A stretch of 64,000 nt of DNA, taken from Rhodobiaceae bacterium UBA7804 (GTDB taxonomy: Bacteria > Pseudomonadota > Alphaproteobacteria > Parvibaculales > Parvibaculaceae). The notes under the pieces are model-generated. The model saw nothing but the letters and a program-made list of their open reading frames with translations, searched no databases and had not been told where the DNA came from. This document shows positions 56,309 through 64,000 of the stretch, one piece after another (the first letter of the stretch is position 1; each line of letters starts with the position of its first letter). Location: the NCBI GenBank assembly GCA_002480495.1, contig DLCG01000008.1, positions 488,438 through 552,437 of the forward strand. The letters are read 5' to 3'. Made by a program: the position numbers and the translations under genes.

Positions 56309-56572
56309 AAAAAATGCCCGAGCAGTCCGCGAGACCGGGCGAGCGCTTTCGCGCGCAACTTCAAGCTGATTGATGTACATGACGCCCCTCGCCCTGCCGC
56401 TGCTGTTTCTCCTCCGGGTGAACAGGAGCGGCTCGTCGCAGGGCGGACAGGCTGCCGCCGCGCATCTCGACTAGCCGCTCGCGCCGCCGCGGCATCGAGA
56501 CTCTTTCCAATACTTAGCCGGTAGTGAAAGTTTTTCTTGACCGGCGCCGCGCACGAGCCAATACTTTCCCAC

Positions 56573-56908
56573 ATGGCTAAGTTTTCAATCGATCTCGATA
56601 AGGCCTTTTCCGCACTGGCAGACCCCACGCGCAGGGCAATCGTCAGCCGGTTGTGCGAGGGACCGAAATCCGTCAGCGAACTTTCCGAGCCGTTCGATCT
56701 GGCTCTGCCGTCGCTGCTCAAGCATGTCCGTGTCCTTGAAGAGAGCGGCCTTGTCAGCTCCGAGAAGATAGGCCGCATACGGACGTGCAAGGTAGACGCG
56801 CATGCGCTTCAGGAGACCGAGGCGTGGATAAACCGCCATGTCTCCATCTGGGAGAAACGGCTGGACCGCCTCGAAGCGCATATCCACCGCATGAAGAGGA
56901 AGAATTGA
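56573..56908 (+). CDS. ArsR-family transcriptional regulator
   Basis: Small regulator of 111 residues. The ArsR winged helix-turn-helix is complete: FSALADPTRRAIVSRLCEG, then SVSELSEPFDLALPSLLKHVRVLEESGLV. The metal-binding CVC-type motif of metal-sensing ArsR proteins is absent, as is common in the subgroup paired with SRPBCC proteins. ATG 56573 is the natural start. The next gene, a SRPBCC-domain protein, starts 4 bp after its stop. A CCAATACTT direct repeat (56507-56515 and 56558-56566) in its leader may be part of the operator. Confidence 0.9.
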   Translation: MAKFSIDLDKAFSALADPTRRAIVSRLCEGPKSVSELSEPFDLALPSLLKHVRVLEESGLVSSEKIGRIRTCKVDAHALQETEAWINRHVSIWEKRLDRLEAHIHRMKRKN

Positions 56909-56912
56909 TACC

Positions 56913-57413
56913 ATGGGCACTTCAAGCAACACCGAGTCCGCCTGGCGCGACTGGCCGCTCGATCGCGAGATCGTCATCAGCCGTGTCATCGATGCACCGC
57001 GGGATCTCGTCTATGCCGCCTGGTCCGACCCCGCTCAGATACAGGAATGGTTCGGGCCCGAAGGCATGGTGATCGAAACGAAGGAGATCGATCTCAAACC
57101 CGGCGGCGTCTGGCGCTTCGACATGGTCGCCGACGATGGCACGCGCTACAGCAACCGGATGGTTTTCCTCCGCATGGAAGCGCCGCTGCAGATCGAGGTC
57201 GAGCACGGCTCGGACGAGGATAACGACCCGTGCAAGTTCAGGATGCTCGTCACCTTCGATGAGCAGAGCAACGGCAAGACCGTCATCACGCTCCGCCAGA
57301 TGCATCCCTCCAGAGAGCAGCGGGAGGGCACGATCGGCTTCGGCGCTGTCGAATATGGAGGGCAGACGCTGGAGAAGCTCTCCCGGCATGTTGCAAAGGT
57401 GAGGGCACGCTAG
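56913..57413 (+). CDS. SRPBCC (AHSA1-like) domain protein
   Basis: Protein of 166 residues with the activator-of-Hsp90-like START/SRPBCC fold (IVISRVIDAPRDLVYAAWSDPAQIQEWFGPEGM is the usual start, at about 20-52). A hydrophobic ligand pocket is likely. It is cotranscribed with an ArsR regulator, a very common pairing in bacteria, where the regulator controls the SRPBCC protein. No enzymatic motif is visible. The start ATG 56913 lies 4 nt after the ArsR stop, with AAGAGGAAG upstream, so translation is coupled. The ligand is unknown. Confidence 0.9.
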   Translation: MGTSSNTESAWRDWPLDREIVISRVIDAPRDLVYAAWSDPAQIQEWFGPEGMVIETKEIDLKPGGVWRFDMVADDGTRYSNRMVFLRMEAPLQIEVEHGSDEDNDPCKFRMLVTFDEQSNGKTVITLRQMHPSREQREGTIGFGAVEYGGQTLEKLSRHVAKVRAR

Positions 57414-57454
57414 GCAAGCAAGCCCGCCGCTGTTTCTCCCGCGGCCGGGAACCG

Positions 57455-58036
57455 CTAGGCCATGCCCGCGGCACGAAGCAGGATATCGACCTGCCGCCGC
57501 CGCGACGAAGCCTTCGCCTCCGCGCCGCCGGAAAAGACCGCGAGCCCGACGAGATCGAGATAAGGGTCGATCTCTTCGCGGCTCAGCGTGCTGGCGCCGG
57601 CGGCAATCGCCGCCTCGATCTCGGGTCGGGACGCCTTGCGAAACTGCTCGCGCACCTCCTCCGATCCCCGCATCGCCTCGCGGCACAGATTGGCGAAATC
57701 CGCATCCTCCGAAAGGCGCTTCACCACCTCCCCTACACAGGCGGCAAAGCGCGCTGCGCCGCGGTCGAACTCGCCATGCACTTCCGTCAGCGCCTCCTCG
57801 AGTTCCTCCTGCAGCCGCTTCATCAACTCGGCCACGACATCGTCGACGCTGTCGAAATAATTGTAGAAGGACGCGCGCCCGATCCCCGCCACCTCGGCGA
57901 TGCGGCTGACATTCAGCGCGGCCAGCCCTTCGGCCCCTGCCACGCGAATGGCCGCCTCGAATATCGCCTCTCGCGCGCGATGGCCCTTCCGGCTCTTCAC
58001 CTCAAGGATGGTTTGGGCGCTTTTCGGCGGTTTCAT
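57455..58036 (-). CDS. TetR-family transcriptional regulator
   Basis: Regulator of 193 residues. The N-terminal TetR helix-turn-helix is at about 20-65 (AREAIFEAAIRVAGAEG, then RIAEVAGIGRASFYNYFDSV). The rest is a helical ligand-binding domain with no recognised family signature. ATG 58036 is supported by AGGAAGAGG upstream. It is divergent from a membrane protein gene across a 135-bp region with a perfect GACACATGTGTC palindrome, so it probably represses itself and that neighbour. The ligand is unknown. Confidence 0.9.
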   Translation of the reverse strand: MKPPKSAQTILEVKSRKGHRAREAIFEAAIRVAGAEGLAALNVSRIAEVAGIGRASFYNYFDSVDDVVAELMKRLQEELEEALTEVHGEFDRGAARFAACVGEVVKRLSEDADFANLCREAMRGSEEVREQFRKASRPEIEAAIAAGASTLSREEIDPYLDLVGLAVFSGGAEAKASSRRRQVDILLRAAGMA

Positions 58037-58089
58037 GCGGCCTCTTCCTGAAAGAACGGCATGATACGACATTCATGTTGATAAATCTC

Positions 58090-58101
58090 GACACATGTGT
58101 C
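58090..58101. promoter_or_regulatory. Candidate TetR operator
   Basis: Perfect 12-bp palindrome GACACATGTGTC with no spacer, 54 bp upstream of the tetR-like start codon, in the divergent intergenic region. It overlaps an ATG at 58097 that would be an alternative start for the plus-strand gene. Confidence 0.55.
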
Positions 58102-58171
58102 AGTTTTCTTGCCCGAAAGGCGGCCGGGGCGCCGCCTCTCCCATATCGGCTCCTGCCCCCGGTTGACCCAC

Positions 58172-58723
58172 ATGCTCGACAACATCGCCAACTTCCTCAA
58201 TCGCGTCACGACATGGCGCGCCGCCTCTGTCACGATCGCGACGACGATCCTGCTCTTTGCGGTCTATCTCGACTACATCCAGCCGCTCCGCGACTATGGC
58301 GGCGGCGCCGTTCATCTCGACATCCGTTTCGGCGGCTATATGCTCGCGGATGTGCTGGCGTATTTCGGTACGCTGGGCGCCGAGGGCCGCAGCTTCTATG
58401 CAAAGACCACGCTCTTCGACACGATCTGGCCGCTCGGTGTCGCTCTCAGCGGCGCGCTCTGGGCGCCGCTCGCTTTCCGGCGCAGCGGTCTCGTCGTTGC
58501 AGCCGCCTTCTGTCCCGTCATGTTCGGCACGCTCGATCTTTTCGAGAATGTCGGTCTCTGGATCATGCTCGCGCAGTATCCGGACGTCTCCCCGGCCGTC
58601 GCGGGCATTGGCAATGCGATCACGCTCGCAAAGCAGGCGATGATCCCGGGCGCGACGCTCGCAATACCGGCGCTGCCGCTGATCGCCGTCCTTCGCAAGA
58701 GCCGCCGCCCCGGCCTTGCCTGA
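58172..58723 (+). CDS. Hypothetical multi-pass membrane protein
   Basis: Membrane protein of about 183 residues with four hydrophobic segments (VTIATTILLFAVYL; LADVLAYFG; LGVALSGALWAPLAF with VVAAAFCPVMFG; and GATLAIPALPLIAVL). I do not recognise a family. Polar residues within the helices are few. ATG 58172 is chosen because upstream codons run into a palindrome. No clear ribosome-binding site precedes it. It is divergent from a TetR regulator and may be its target, such as an efflux or stress membrane protein. It precedes an MBL-fold hydrolase gene. Confidence 0.65.
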   Translation: MLDNIANFLNRVTTWRAASVTIATTILLFAVYLDYIQPLRDYGGGAVHLDIRFGGYMLADVLAYFGTLGAEGRSFYAKTTLFDTIWPLGVALSGALWAPLAFRRSGLVVAAAFCPVMFGTLDLFENVGLWIMLAQYPDVSPAVAGIGNAITLAKQAMIPGATLAIPALPLIAVLRKSRRPGLA

Positions 58724-58822
58724 CTTCCCTCAGCAGGAAGCCGGCGCCAGCGCGCTGCAATGCGCCAACTCGCGCTTGCGTCGGCCCCGCCGAACCGCCA
58801 TCTTCGGCCGAACGGAGGAGAG

Positions 58823-59731
58823 ATGGCAGTTCAGATACCCTACGTCCGCGAGATCGAGTTCGAGTATGGCGATTGCGACGAGCTTTCGCCGCTGATCCGC
58901 CGCGTTGTCGCGCATAACCCGTCCGCCTTCACCTATATGGGCACCGGCACCTATATCGTCGGGCATGGCGAAGTTGCGGTGATCGACCCCGGCCCCCTTC
59001 TCGACGCGCATCTCGATGCGCTGCTGCGCGCGCTCGAAGGCGAGACCGTCACGCATATCCTCATCACGCATACGCATAGCGATCACTCGCCCGCCGCCGC
59101 GCCCCTGAAGGCGCTCACAGGTGCGGAGACCTATGCCTATGGGCCGCATGGTTCGGGACAGAAGCAGGGTGCGGACGATGTGCAGGTCGAAGAAGACGGC
59201 GACATGAAATTCGTCCCCGATGTCGAGATCCGGCACGGCGACATCATCGAGGGGAATGGCTGGACCATCGAATGCGTCTACACGCCCGGCCACACCTCGA
59301 ACCATATGTGCTTCGCCCTGCTCGAGGAAAAAGTGCTCTTCACGGGCGATCATGTCATGGGCTGGTCCACCAGCATCGTCAGCCCGCCGGACGGCAACAT
59401 GGAAGACTATATGGCTTCGCTCCGTCTTCTCCTGGAGCGGGACGACGAGGTCTACTGGCCGACGCATGGCCCCGCCATCACGGACCCGAAACCCTTCGTC
59501 CGTTCCTTCATCGAGCATCGCGAGGATCGCGAGCGCCAGATCGTCGAGCAGTTGAAAGCGGGCCGCACGAAGATCGCCGACATGGTGCCCATCATGTATG
59601 CCGCCGTCGACAAGCGGCTCTATCCCGCCGCCGCGCGTTCCGTGCTCGCGCATATGGAGCATCTGGTGGCGACGGGCATAGTCGCAACCGACGGCAAGCC
59701 CTCGCTCGCGAGCGACTACCGGCTGGCTTAG
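58823..59731 (+). CDS. MBL-fold metallohydrolase (LACTB2/glyoxalase II-like)
   Basis: Metallo-beta-lactamase-fold hydrolase of 302 residues. The zinc motif HTHSDH is at 83-88, with further ligands in TPGHTSNH, FTGDHVMG and a late WPTHGP. A C-terminal winged-helix-like domain (about 220-290) follows, as in LACTB2 and related hydrolases of RNA or thioesters. ATG 58823 has GGAGGAGAG upstream. It could cleave a thioester or phosphodiester; the substrate is not predictable. It is near a dispersed palindromic repeat. Probably cytosolic. Confidence 0.9.
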   Translation: MAVQIPYVREIEFEYGDCDELSPLIRRVVAHNPSAFTYMGTGTYIVGHGEVAVIDPGPLLDAHLDALLRALEGETVTHILITHTHSDHSPAAAPLKALTGAETYAYGPHGSGQKQGADDVQVEEDGDMKFVPDVEIRHGDIIEGNGWTIECVYTPGHTSNHMCFALLEEKVLFTGDHVMGWSTSIVSPPDGNMEDYMASLRLLLERDDEVYWPTHGPAITDPKPFVRSFIEHREDRERQIVEQLKAGRTKIADMVPIMYAAVDKRLYPAAARSVLAHMEHLVATGIVATDGKPSLASDYRLA

Positions 59732-59738
59732 TCCCTCA

Positions 59739-59841
59739 CGTCATTGCGAGGAGCGTCGCAGGCGCGACGAAGCAATTCAGGGGCGGCAGGACTATGCTTG
59801 CGGCTCCTGGATTGCTTCGGCCTTGCGGCCTCGCAATGACG
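59739..59841. repeat. Dispersed palindromic repeat, copy 2
   Basis: About 103 bp with arms CGTCATTGCGAGGAGCG and CGGCCTCGCAATGACG and an inner GAAGCAATTCAG/CTCCTGGATTGCTTC pairing. It is homologous to the repeat at 49638-49739. It lies between convergent genes and may stop transcription or stabilise transcripts. Confidence 0.82.
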
Positions 59842-59853
59842 AAGTGAGGAAGA

Positions 59854-60603
59854 CTACCCCTCCACGCCGAGCTTCGCACGCAGCGCATAAAGGTAGGTAC
59901 GGATGCGGTTCGCATTCGCGCCCATATCGCTGATACCGACGCGCGAGACCGAACGGACATCCACCGCCGCTCCTTCACCGCTTTCGCTGACGCGGATCGC
60001 CACATCGTCCTTGAAGTTCATGATGCGAGTGGTCGCGGTCGCCTCGATCAGCCCGGCTTCCGGGTTCGATGACACGATTTCCCAGCCCATTTCGCGCGCC
60101 GTTTCGAGCGCGGCCTCGTAGGCCTTGCCCGGTTGTTCGCTCACTTCAAGCGTCTTCAGGTCCGGATAGGCCTGCTGCTGGAGTTCGGCGAGGTCCGCTG
60201 GCTCAGCCCGGTCGAGCGGGTTCGCATCCTCGCCGCGCAGTGCAATCACCGCGTCGAAGGCGGGCGGATTCGCAAGGTCCGTCGTGATGTCGTGAATGGC
60301 GGGCACCTTCGATCCGGCGATCATCGCCTGCCCGACAGGCGCGGCAACGAGGAGGCCGATCACGAGACCTGCAATCGCCGAGCGCACGCCGCTCCGCGAC
60401 GAGACGAGGCTGATGACGAGCGCAATGGCGGAAATCACCGCGCCGATCAGCCCAATGGCCGCGCCGCCCGCAAGGCCCATCAGCGCGAGGCGGAAATGAA
60501 CCAGCTCGAAGCGCTGGGCGAGAATGCCGAGCGCGAGGATAACGAGGCCGAGGATCGCGATCCTGAGCCCCCACGCGGCAAGCCGCGACTTTTCACCGTT
60601 CAT
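59854..60603 (-). CDS. DUF1499 family membrane protein
   Basis: Protein of 249 residues. Three hydrophobic segments are in the N-terminal part (about 10-100: ILGLVILALGILAQRF; GLAGGAAIGLIGAVISAIAL; GLVIGLLVAAPVGQAM). The C-terminal half is the soluble DUF1499 domain, with HDITTDLANPPAFDAVI and MGWEIVSSNPEAGLIEATATTRIM. The family is widespread in proteobacteria and plants; its function is not known to me. ATG 60603 has GGAGAACGG upstream. It is followed upstream by the acyl-CoA ligase on the same strand, 72 bp away. Confidence 0.85.
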   Translation of the reverse strand: MNGEKSRLAAWGLRIAILGLVILALGILAQRFELVHFRLALMGLAGGAAIGLIGAVISAIALVISLVSSRSGVRSAIAGLVIGLLVAAPVGQAMIAGSKVPAIHDITTDLANPPAFDAVIALRGEDANPLDRAEPADLAELQQQAYPDLKTLEVSEQPGKAYEAALETAREMGWEIVSSNPEAGLIEATATTRIMNFKDDVAIRVSESGEGAAVDVRSVSRVGISDMGANANRIRTYLYALRAKLGVEG

Positions 60604-60675
60604 GGTGTTCCGTTCTCCCGTTGCGGCGGACGCATTGTCCGCCGGGATATGAGTTGCCTTGCCCGGCGCGCTTGC

Positions 60676-62316
60676 CTACTCGGCGGCGTTCGCCGTGGGC
60701 AGCGTGTAGTCCTTGAACTTCTCGCGCAGCGCCAGCTTCTGGATCTTGCCCGTCGCCGTGTGCGGAATTTCGTCGACGAAGACGACGTCGTCCGGCATCC
60801 ACCACTTGGCGATCTTGCCTTCCATGTAGCGCAGGATTTCGTCCTTGGTCGGCTCCTGCCCTTCCTTCGCCACGACGATCAGGAGCGGGCGCTCATCCCA
60901 TTTGGGATGCGCGATGCCGATGACGGCGGCTTCCGCGACCTTCGGATGGCCGACCGCGAGGTTCTCGATCTCGATGGAGGAAATCCACTCGCCGCCCGAC
61001 TTGATGACATCCTTCGCGCGGTCCGTGATCTGCATGTAGCCTTGCGGGTCGATGGTCGCGACGTCGCCCGTGTCGAACCAGCCATCCTTGTCGAGGATGT
61101 TGCCGCCCTCGCCCTTGAGATAGGCGCCGGCAATGGCCGGTCCGCGCACCATCAGGTGGCCGAAGGCCTTGCCGTCGGAGGGCAGTTCGTTGCCGTCGTC
61201 GTCGGTGATCTTCATCTCGACCGTGTAGATCGCGCGTCCCTGCTTCACCTTCACGTCGATCTGCTTTTCGAGCGGCCAGTCCTCCATGCCCGCCTTCAGC
61301 GCGCCGAGCGTGCCCATGGGCGACATTTCCGTCATGCCCCAGGCGTGGAAGACCTTCACGTCGTAGTTCTTCTCGAAGACCTCGATCATGGAGCGCGGCG
61401 CGGCCGAGCCGCCGATCACCACGCGTTCGAGCTTGGGGAGTTCCGCGCCGGTCTTTTCGAGGTGCTGCAGCAGCATGAGCCAGACCGTCGGCACCGCCGC
61501 CGTCACCGTCACGCCTTCCTGGTCGAGGAGCTCATAGATGCTCTGCCCGTCCATCTGCGCGCCGGGCATGACGATCTTCGCGCCCACCGCAGGCGCCGCG
61601 AAGGCGATGCCCCAGGCATTGGCATGGAACATGGGCACCACGGGCAGGATCGCATCGGCGCATTTCATGCCGAGCGCGTCGCCCATGTTCGCCGCCATGG
61701 AATGGATCACGTTCGAGCGGTGCGAATAGAGAACGCCTTTCGGGTTACCCGTCGTGCCGGAGGTGTAGCAGAGGCCGCAGGCGGCATTCTCGTCCACTTC
61801 CGCCCATTTGAAATCGCCATCCTCGGCCTCGACGATCTCCTCGAAGCAAAGCGCGTTCGGCAGCTTCGTCTCGGGCATATGCGCCCGGTCCGTCATGATG
61901 ACGTAGTTCTTCACATTCGGCAGCTTGTCGGCGATGCCTTCGAGGATCGGCACGAAGGTCAGGTCGAGGAAGATGACCTTATCCTCGGCGTGATTGATGA
62001 TGTAGATGAGCTGCTCGGCGAAGAGGCGCGGATTCAGCGTGTGGCAGACCGCGCCCATCCCCATGATGCCGTACCAGGCTTCGAGGTGGCGCGCCGTGTT
62101 CCAGGCCATGGTCGCGACGATGTCGCCTTCCTTGATGCCGAGCCTCGTCAGCGCCTGCGCCACCTTGCGCGCGCGCAGGTGAACCTGCCCATAGGTGGTG
62201 CGCGTGATCGGGCCTTCGATGGAGCGCGTCACGATCTCCCGGTCGCCATGAAAACGCGCGGCGTGGTCGATGATGGTCGTCACGCGCAGCGGCCAGTCCT
62301 GCATCAATCCCTGCAT
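60676..62316 (-). CDS. Medium/long-chain fatty-acid-CoA ligase (AlkK/FadD-like)
   Basis: AMP-forming CoA ligase of 546 residues. The P-loop YTSGTTGNPKG is at 184-194, HAWGMTEMSPMGT is the adenylate motif, DRAKDVIKSGGEWISSIE is the hinge, and TGKIQKLALREKF holds the catalytic lysine. The stretch CHTLNPRLFAEQLIYIINHA is typical of the AlkK/medium-chain to long-chain ligase branch, different from the other two ligases in the window. ATG 62316 is supported by AGACCC and a preceding AACGAG; ATG 62304 is also possible. It would activate fatty acids from alkane or ester breakdown. The divergent amidase starts 187 bp away. Confidence 0.92.
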   Translation of the reverse strand: MQGLMQDWPLRVTTIIDHAARFHGDREIVTRSIEGPITRTTYGQVHLRARKVAQALTRLGIKEGDIVATMAWNTARHLEAWYGIMGMGAVCHTLNPRLFAEQLIYIINHAEDKVIFLDLTFVPILEGIADKLPNVKNYVIMTDRAHMPETKLPNALCFEEIVEAEDGDFKWAEVDENAACGLCYTSGTTGNPKGVLYSHRSNVIHSMAANMGDALGMKCADAILPVVPMFHANAWGIAFAAPAVGAKIVMPGAQMDGQSIYELLDQEGVTVTAAVPTVWLMLLQHLEKTGAELPKLERVVIGGSAAPRSMIEVFEKNYDVKVFHAWGMTEMSPMGTLGALKAGMEDWPLEKQIDVKVKQGRAIYTVEMKITDDDGNELPSDGKAFGHLMVRGPAIAGAYLKGEGGNILDKDGWFDTGDVATIDPQGYMQITDRAKDVIKSGGEWISSIEIENLAVGHPKVAEAAVIGIAHPKWDERPLLIVVAKEGQEPTKDEILRYMEGKIAKWWMPDDVVFVDEIPHTATGKIQKLALREKFKDYTLPTANAAE

Positions 62317-62502
62317 GGGTCTCGTTTCCTCGTTTCCTGAAAAATGACGCCGGGTTTTCCCGGCCTTTCCCCGTTTTGGGGGCAGTCTAGCGGCGATGGG
62401 CCGGAGGAACAACGCTCCCCATAACAAGCCGTCCGAATCCTTGCCTCGCGCCCCGCCGCCCCCTCTAATGGGCGGCAAAGAACATCAAAACGGGGAGTTT
62501 CC

Positions 62503-63960
62503 ATGACCGAGCTTCATTTCCGCTCCGCCTCCGATCTCGGACGCATGATCCGCAGGGGCGAGATTTCGAGCGCCGAACTCACCGGCCATTTCATCGGCCG
62601 GATCGAGAAGCTCGACGGCAAGACCAACGCCGTCGTCGCCCGCGATTTCGACCGCGCGATGAGCCTCGCGAAGAAAGCGGACGAGGCGCAGGCGCGTGGC
62701 CAGAGCCTCGGCGCGCTGCACGGCCTCCCCTTCACCATCAAGGACGCCTATGAGGTCGAAGGCATCGTCTCGACGGGCGGCGCGCCCGTCTGGAAGGACC
62801 ACGTCCCCACGCGCAGCGCCACCGCCATCGAGCGCCTCCAGCGCGCGGGCGCCATCGTGATGGGCAAGACCAACGTCCCCTATCTCTCGGGCGACCTCCA
62901 GACCTATAACGACGTCTACGGCACGACGAACAATCCGTGGGCGCTCGATTGCGGCCCCGGCGGTTCGTCCGGCGGTTCCGCCGCCTCGCTCGCCGCGGGC
63001 TTCACGGCGGCCGAATACGGTTCCGATATCGGCGGCTCGATCCGCACGCCCGCCCATCTCTGCGGCGTCTTCGGCCACAAGCCCAGTTTCGGCATCGTGC
63101 CGAAGCGCGGCCATCTCTCGCCGCCGCCCGGCTCTCTCTCGGAAGGCGATCTTTCGGTGGCGGGTCCGCTCGCCCGCAGCGCCGAAGACCTGAAACTGCT
63201 CCTCTCGCTCACCGCCGGGCCCGACTGGGCGGATGCCGCGGGCTGGAAGCTCGACCTGCCGCCCGCCCGCGCCAGAACCCCGCGCGAGCTTCGCGCCGCC
63301 GTCTGGATCGACGATGAATTCTGCGACATCGACCGCGAAAGCGCGGACCTGCTCAGGAACGCCGCAAAGGCGCTTCAGGATGCGGGCGCCAATGTCGACT
63401 GGAATGCACGGCCCGATTTCACGCTCGCCGAAATCACCGAATGCTATCTGATCCTGCTCCACTCGCAGATCGGCGCGGGCATGCCGCAAAGCATCCGCGA
63501 TCACTGGGCCGAGATGAAGAAAGGCTTCGCACCGAACGACAAGAGCCATGCCGCGCTGCAGGCCATCGGCGGCACGCTTTCGCTCGCCGAGCGCGCCGTC
63601 TGGAAGGAAGTGCAGGCGCAGCTCCGCTGGAAGTGGCACAACTTCTTCAAGAGCTACGACGTCGTGCTGTCGCCGGTGCTCATGCGTCCCGCCTTCGAGC
63701 ACAATCACCAGTCGAACTGGCACAAGCGCGAGCTGGAGGTGAACGGCGTCATGCGTCCCTATATGGACGTGCTGATCTGGGCGGGCCCCGCCGTCGTCTC
63801 CTATCTCCCCGCCTCCGTCGCGCCTGTCGGCGTCACGAGCGCGGGCAAGCCCGTCGGCATCCAGATCATCGGCCCGCATCTCGAGGACTACACGACCATC
63901 GAGGTCGCGGGCATGTTCGAGGAAATCCTCGGAGGGTTTACACCGCCCAATGGGTGGTAA
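62503..63960 (+). CDS. Amidase signature family amidase
   Basis: Amidase of 485 residues with the Ser-cisSer-Lys triad. Lys80 is in FTIKDAYEVEG, the cis-Ser155 is in GPGGSSGGSAA, and the nucleophile Ser179 is in SDIGGSIRTPA. The full amidase-signature core spans about 70-200, with a long C-terminal substrate domain. It is more likely a general amidase or fatty-acid amide hydrolase-like enzyme than GatA, since no gatC or gatB lies nearby. ATG 62503 has GGGGAG upstream. It is divergent from an acyl-CoA ligase, hinting that released acids might be activated by that enzyme. Confidence 0.92.
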   Translation: MTELHFRSASDLGRMIRRGEISSAELTGHFIGRIEKLDGKTNAVVARDFDRAMSLAKKADEAQARGQSLGALHGLPFTIKDAYEVEGIVSTGGAPVWKDHVPTRSATAIERLQRAGAIVMGKTNVPYLSGDLQTYNDVYGTTNNPWALDCGPGGSSGGSAASLAAGFTAAEYGSDIGGSIRTPAHLCGVFGHKPSFGIVPKRGHLSPPPGSLSEGDLSVAGPLARSAEDLKLLLSLTAGPDWADAAGWKLDLPPARARTPRELRAAVWIDDEFCDIDRESADLLRNAAKALQDAGANVDWNARPDFTLAEITECYLILLHSQIGAGMPQSIRDHWAEMKKGFAPNDKSHAALQAIGGTLSLAERAVWKEVQAQLRWKWHNFFKSYDVVLSPVLMRPAFEHNHQSNWHKRELEVNGVMRPYMDVLIWAGPAVVSYLPASVAPVGVTSAGKPVGIQIIGPHLEDYTTIEVAGMFEEILGGFTPPNGW

Positions 63961-63977
63961 CACTCACCTATCCGCTC

Positions 63978-63997
63978 ACCCTCCCCTCGGGGAGGGT
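63978..63997. repeat. Hairpin at the right edge, possible dispersed repeat
   Basis: ACCCTCCCC (63978-63986) and GGGGAGGGT (63989-63997) form a perfect 9-bp stem with a 2-nt loop, just after the amidase stop. It looks like one end of a GGGGAGGG-type intergenic repeat, but only part of it is in the window. Confidence 0.5.
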
Positions 63998-64000
63998 CGA

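Noticed and set aside
56373..56474. 33-codon frame starting ATG TAC ATG
   Set aside because: Hydrophobic but with no ribosome-binding site and no neighbour logic; likely chance.
60133..62340. Plus-strand open frame of about 735 codons
   Set aside because: Antisense to the acyl-CoA ligase and DUF1499 genes. Its Arg/His/Asp-rich composition is typical of a shadow frame in GC-rich DNA.

Overview
The window is a contiguous piece of chromosome from a GC-rich, Gram-negative alphaproteobacterium. Support for this comes from the gene families present: BtaA/BtaB betaine-lipid synthesis, a CsgH-type curli protein, TonB-dependent receptors, DUF2946 and DUF1499 proteins, a cobalamin riboswitch, and long runs of acyl-CoA and monooxygenase genes. 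The mix of Baeyer-Villiger monooxygenases, acyl-CoA ligases, crotonases and TfdA/TauD dioxygenases resembles hydrocarbon- and surfactant-degrading genera such as Parvibaculum. That genus-level guess is inference from memory. I see no prophage, transposase, integrase, CRISPR array, rRNA operon or replication origin. Gene density is about one gene per kb and transcription is interleaved on both strands.

Layout. 0-7 kb: end of an unidentified gene, a divergent crotonase / acyl-CoA ligase pair, an OmpA-like protein, a MaoC hydratase, and msrB followed by oligopeptidase B. 7-16 kb: a DMFase-large-subunit-like protein, a TfdA dioxygenase with a divergent IclR regulator, a GH5 endoglycoceramidase-like hydrolase, two serine beta-lactamase-fold hydrolases and an EamA transporter. 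16-27 kb: two more TfdA dioxygenases with a divergent Crp-type regulator, two nitronate monooxygenases around a LysR regulator, an AraC regulator, DUF3703, a 36-residue membrane peptide, an epimerase with a divergent LysR regulator, and glutaryl-CoA dehydrogenase. 27-36 kb: cytochrome b561, a peptidoglycan pair (L,D-transpeptidase plus DUF882), btaAB for betaine lipid, and a heterodimeric ABC exporter. 36-38 kb: a curli-type amyloid locus (two curlin-repeat proteins and CsgH). 38-42 kb: two flavin monooxygenases of the BVMO class.

42-50 kb: tRNA-Gln, tRNA-Pro, a GST, a cobalamin riboswitch with a BtuB-like receptor, a second crotonase, and a probable copper-handling set (DUF2946, TonB receptor, YcnI-like DUF1775). 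50-64 kb: a PLP-dependent decarboxylase, a sulfatase, a small lipoprotein, two acyl-CoA ligases, MarR, ArsR and TetR regulators with their neighbours, an MBL-fold hydrolase, a DUF1499 protein and an amidase.

How it fits together. Much of the window looks like a peripheral catabolic region. Monooxygenases, dioxygenases and nitronate oxidases would feed acids to CoA ligases, and crotonases, MaoC and acyl-CoA dehydrogenase would process the CoA esters. Several of these genes face a dedicated regulator across a short intergenic region holding an obvious inverted repeat. The most interesting items are the curli locus, whose major subunit is exactly thirteen 11-residue units after its signal peptide; btaAB; the copper set; and a shared TTCA-N-GCA-TGAA operator upstream of two paralogous LysR genes. 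No wholly new system is demonstrated here.
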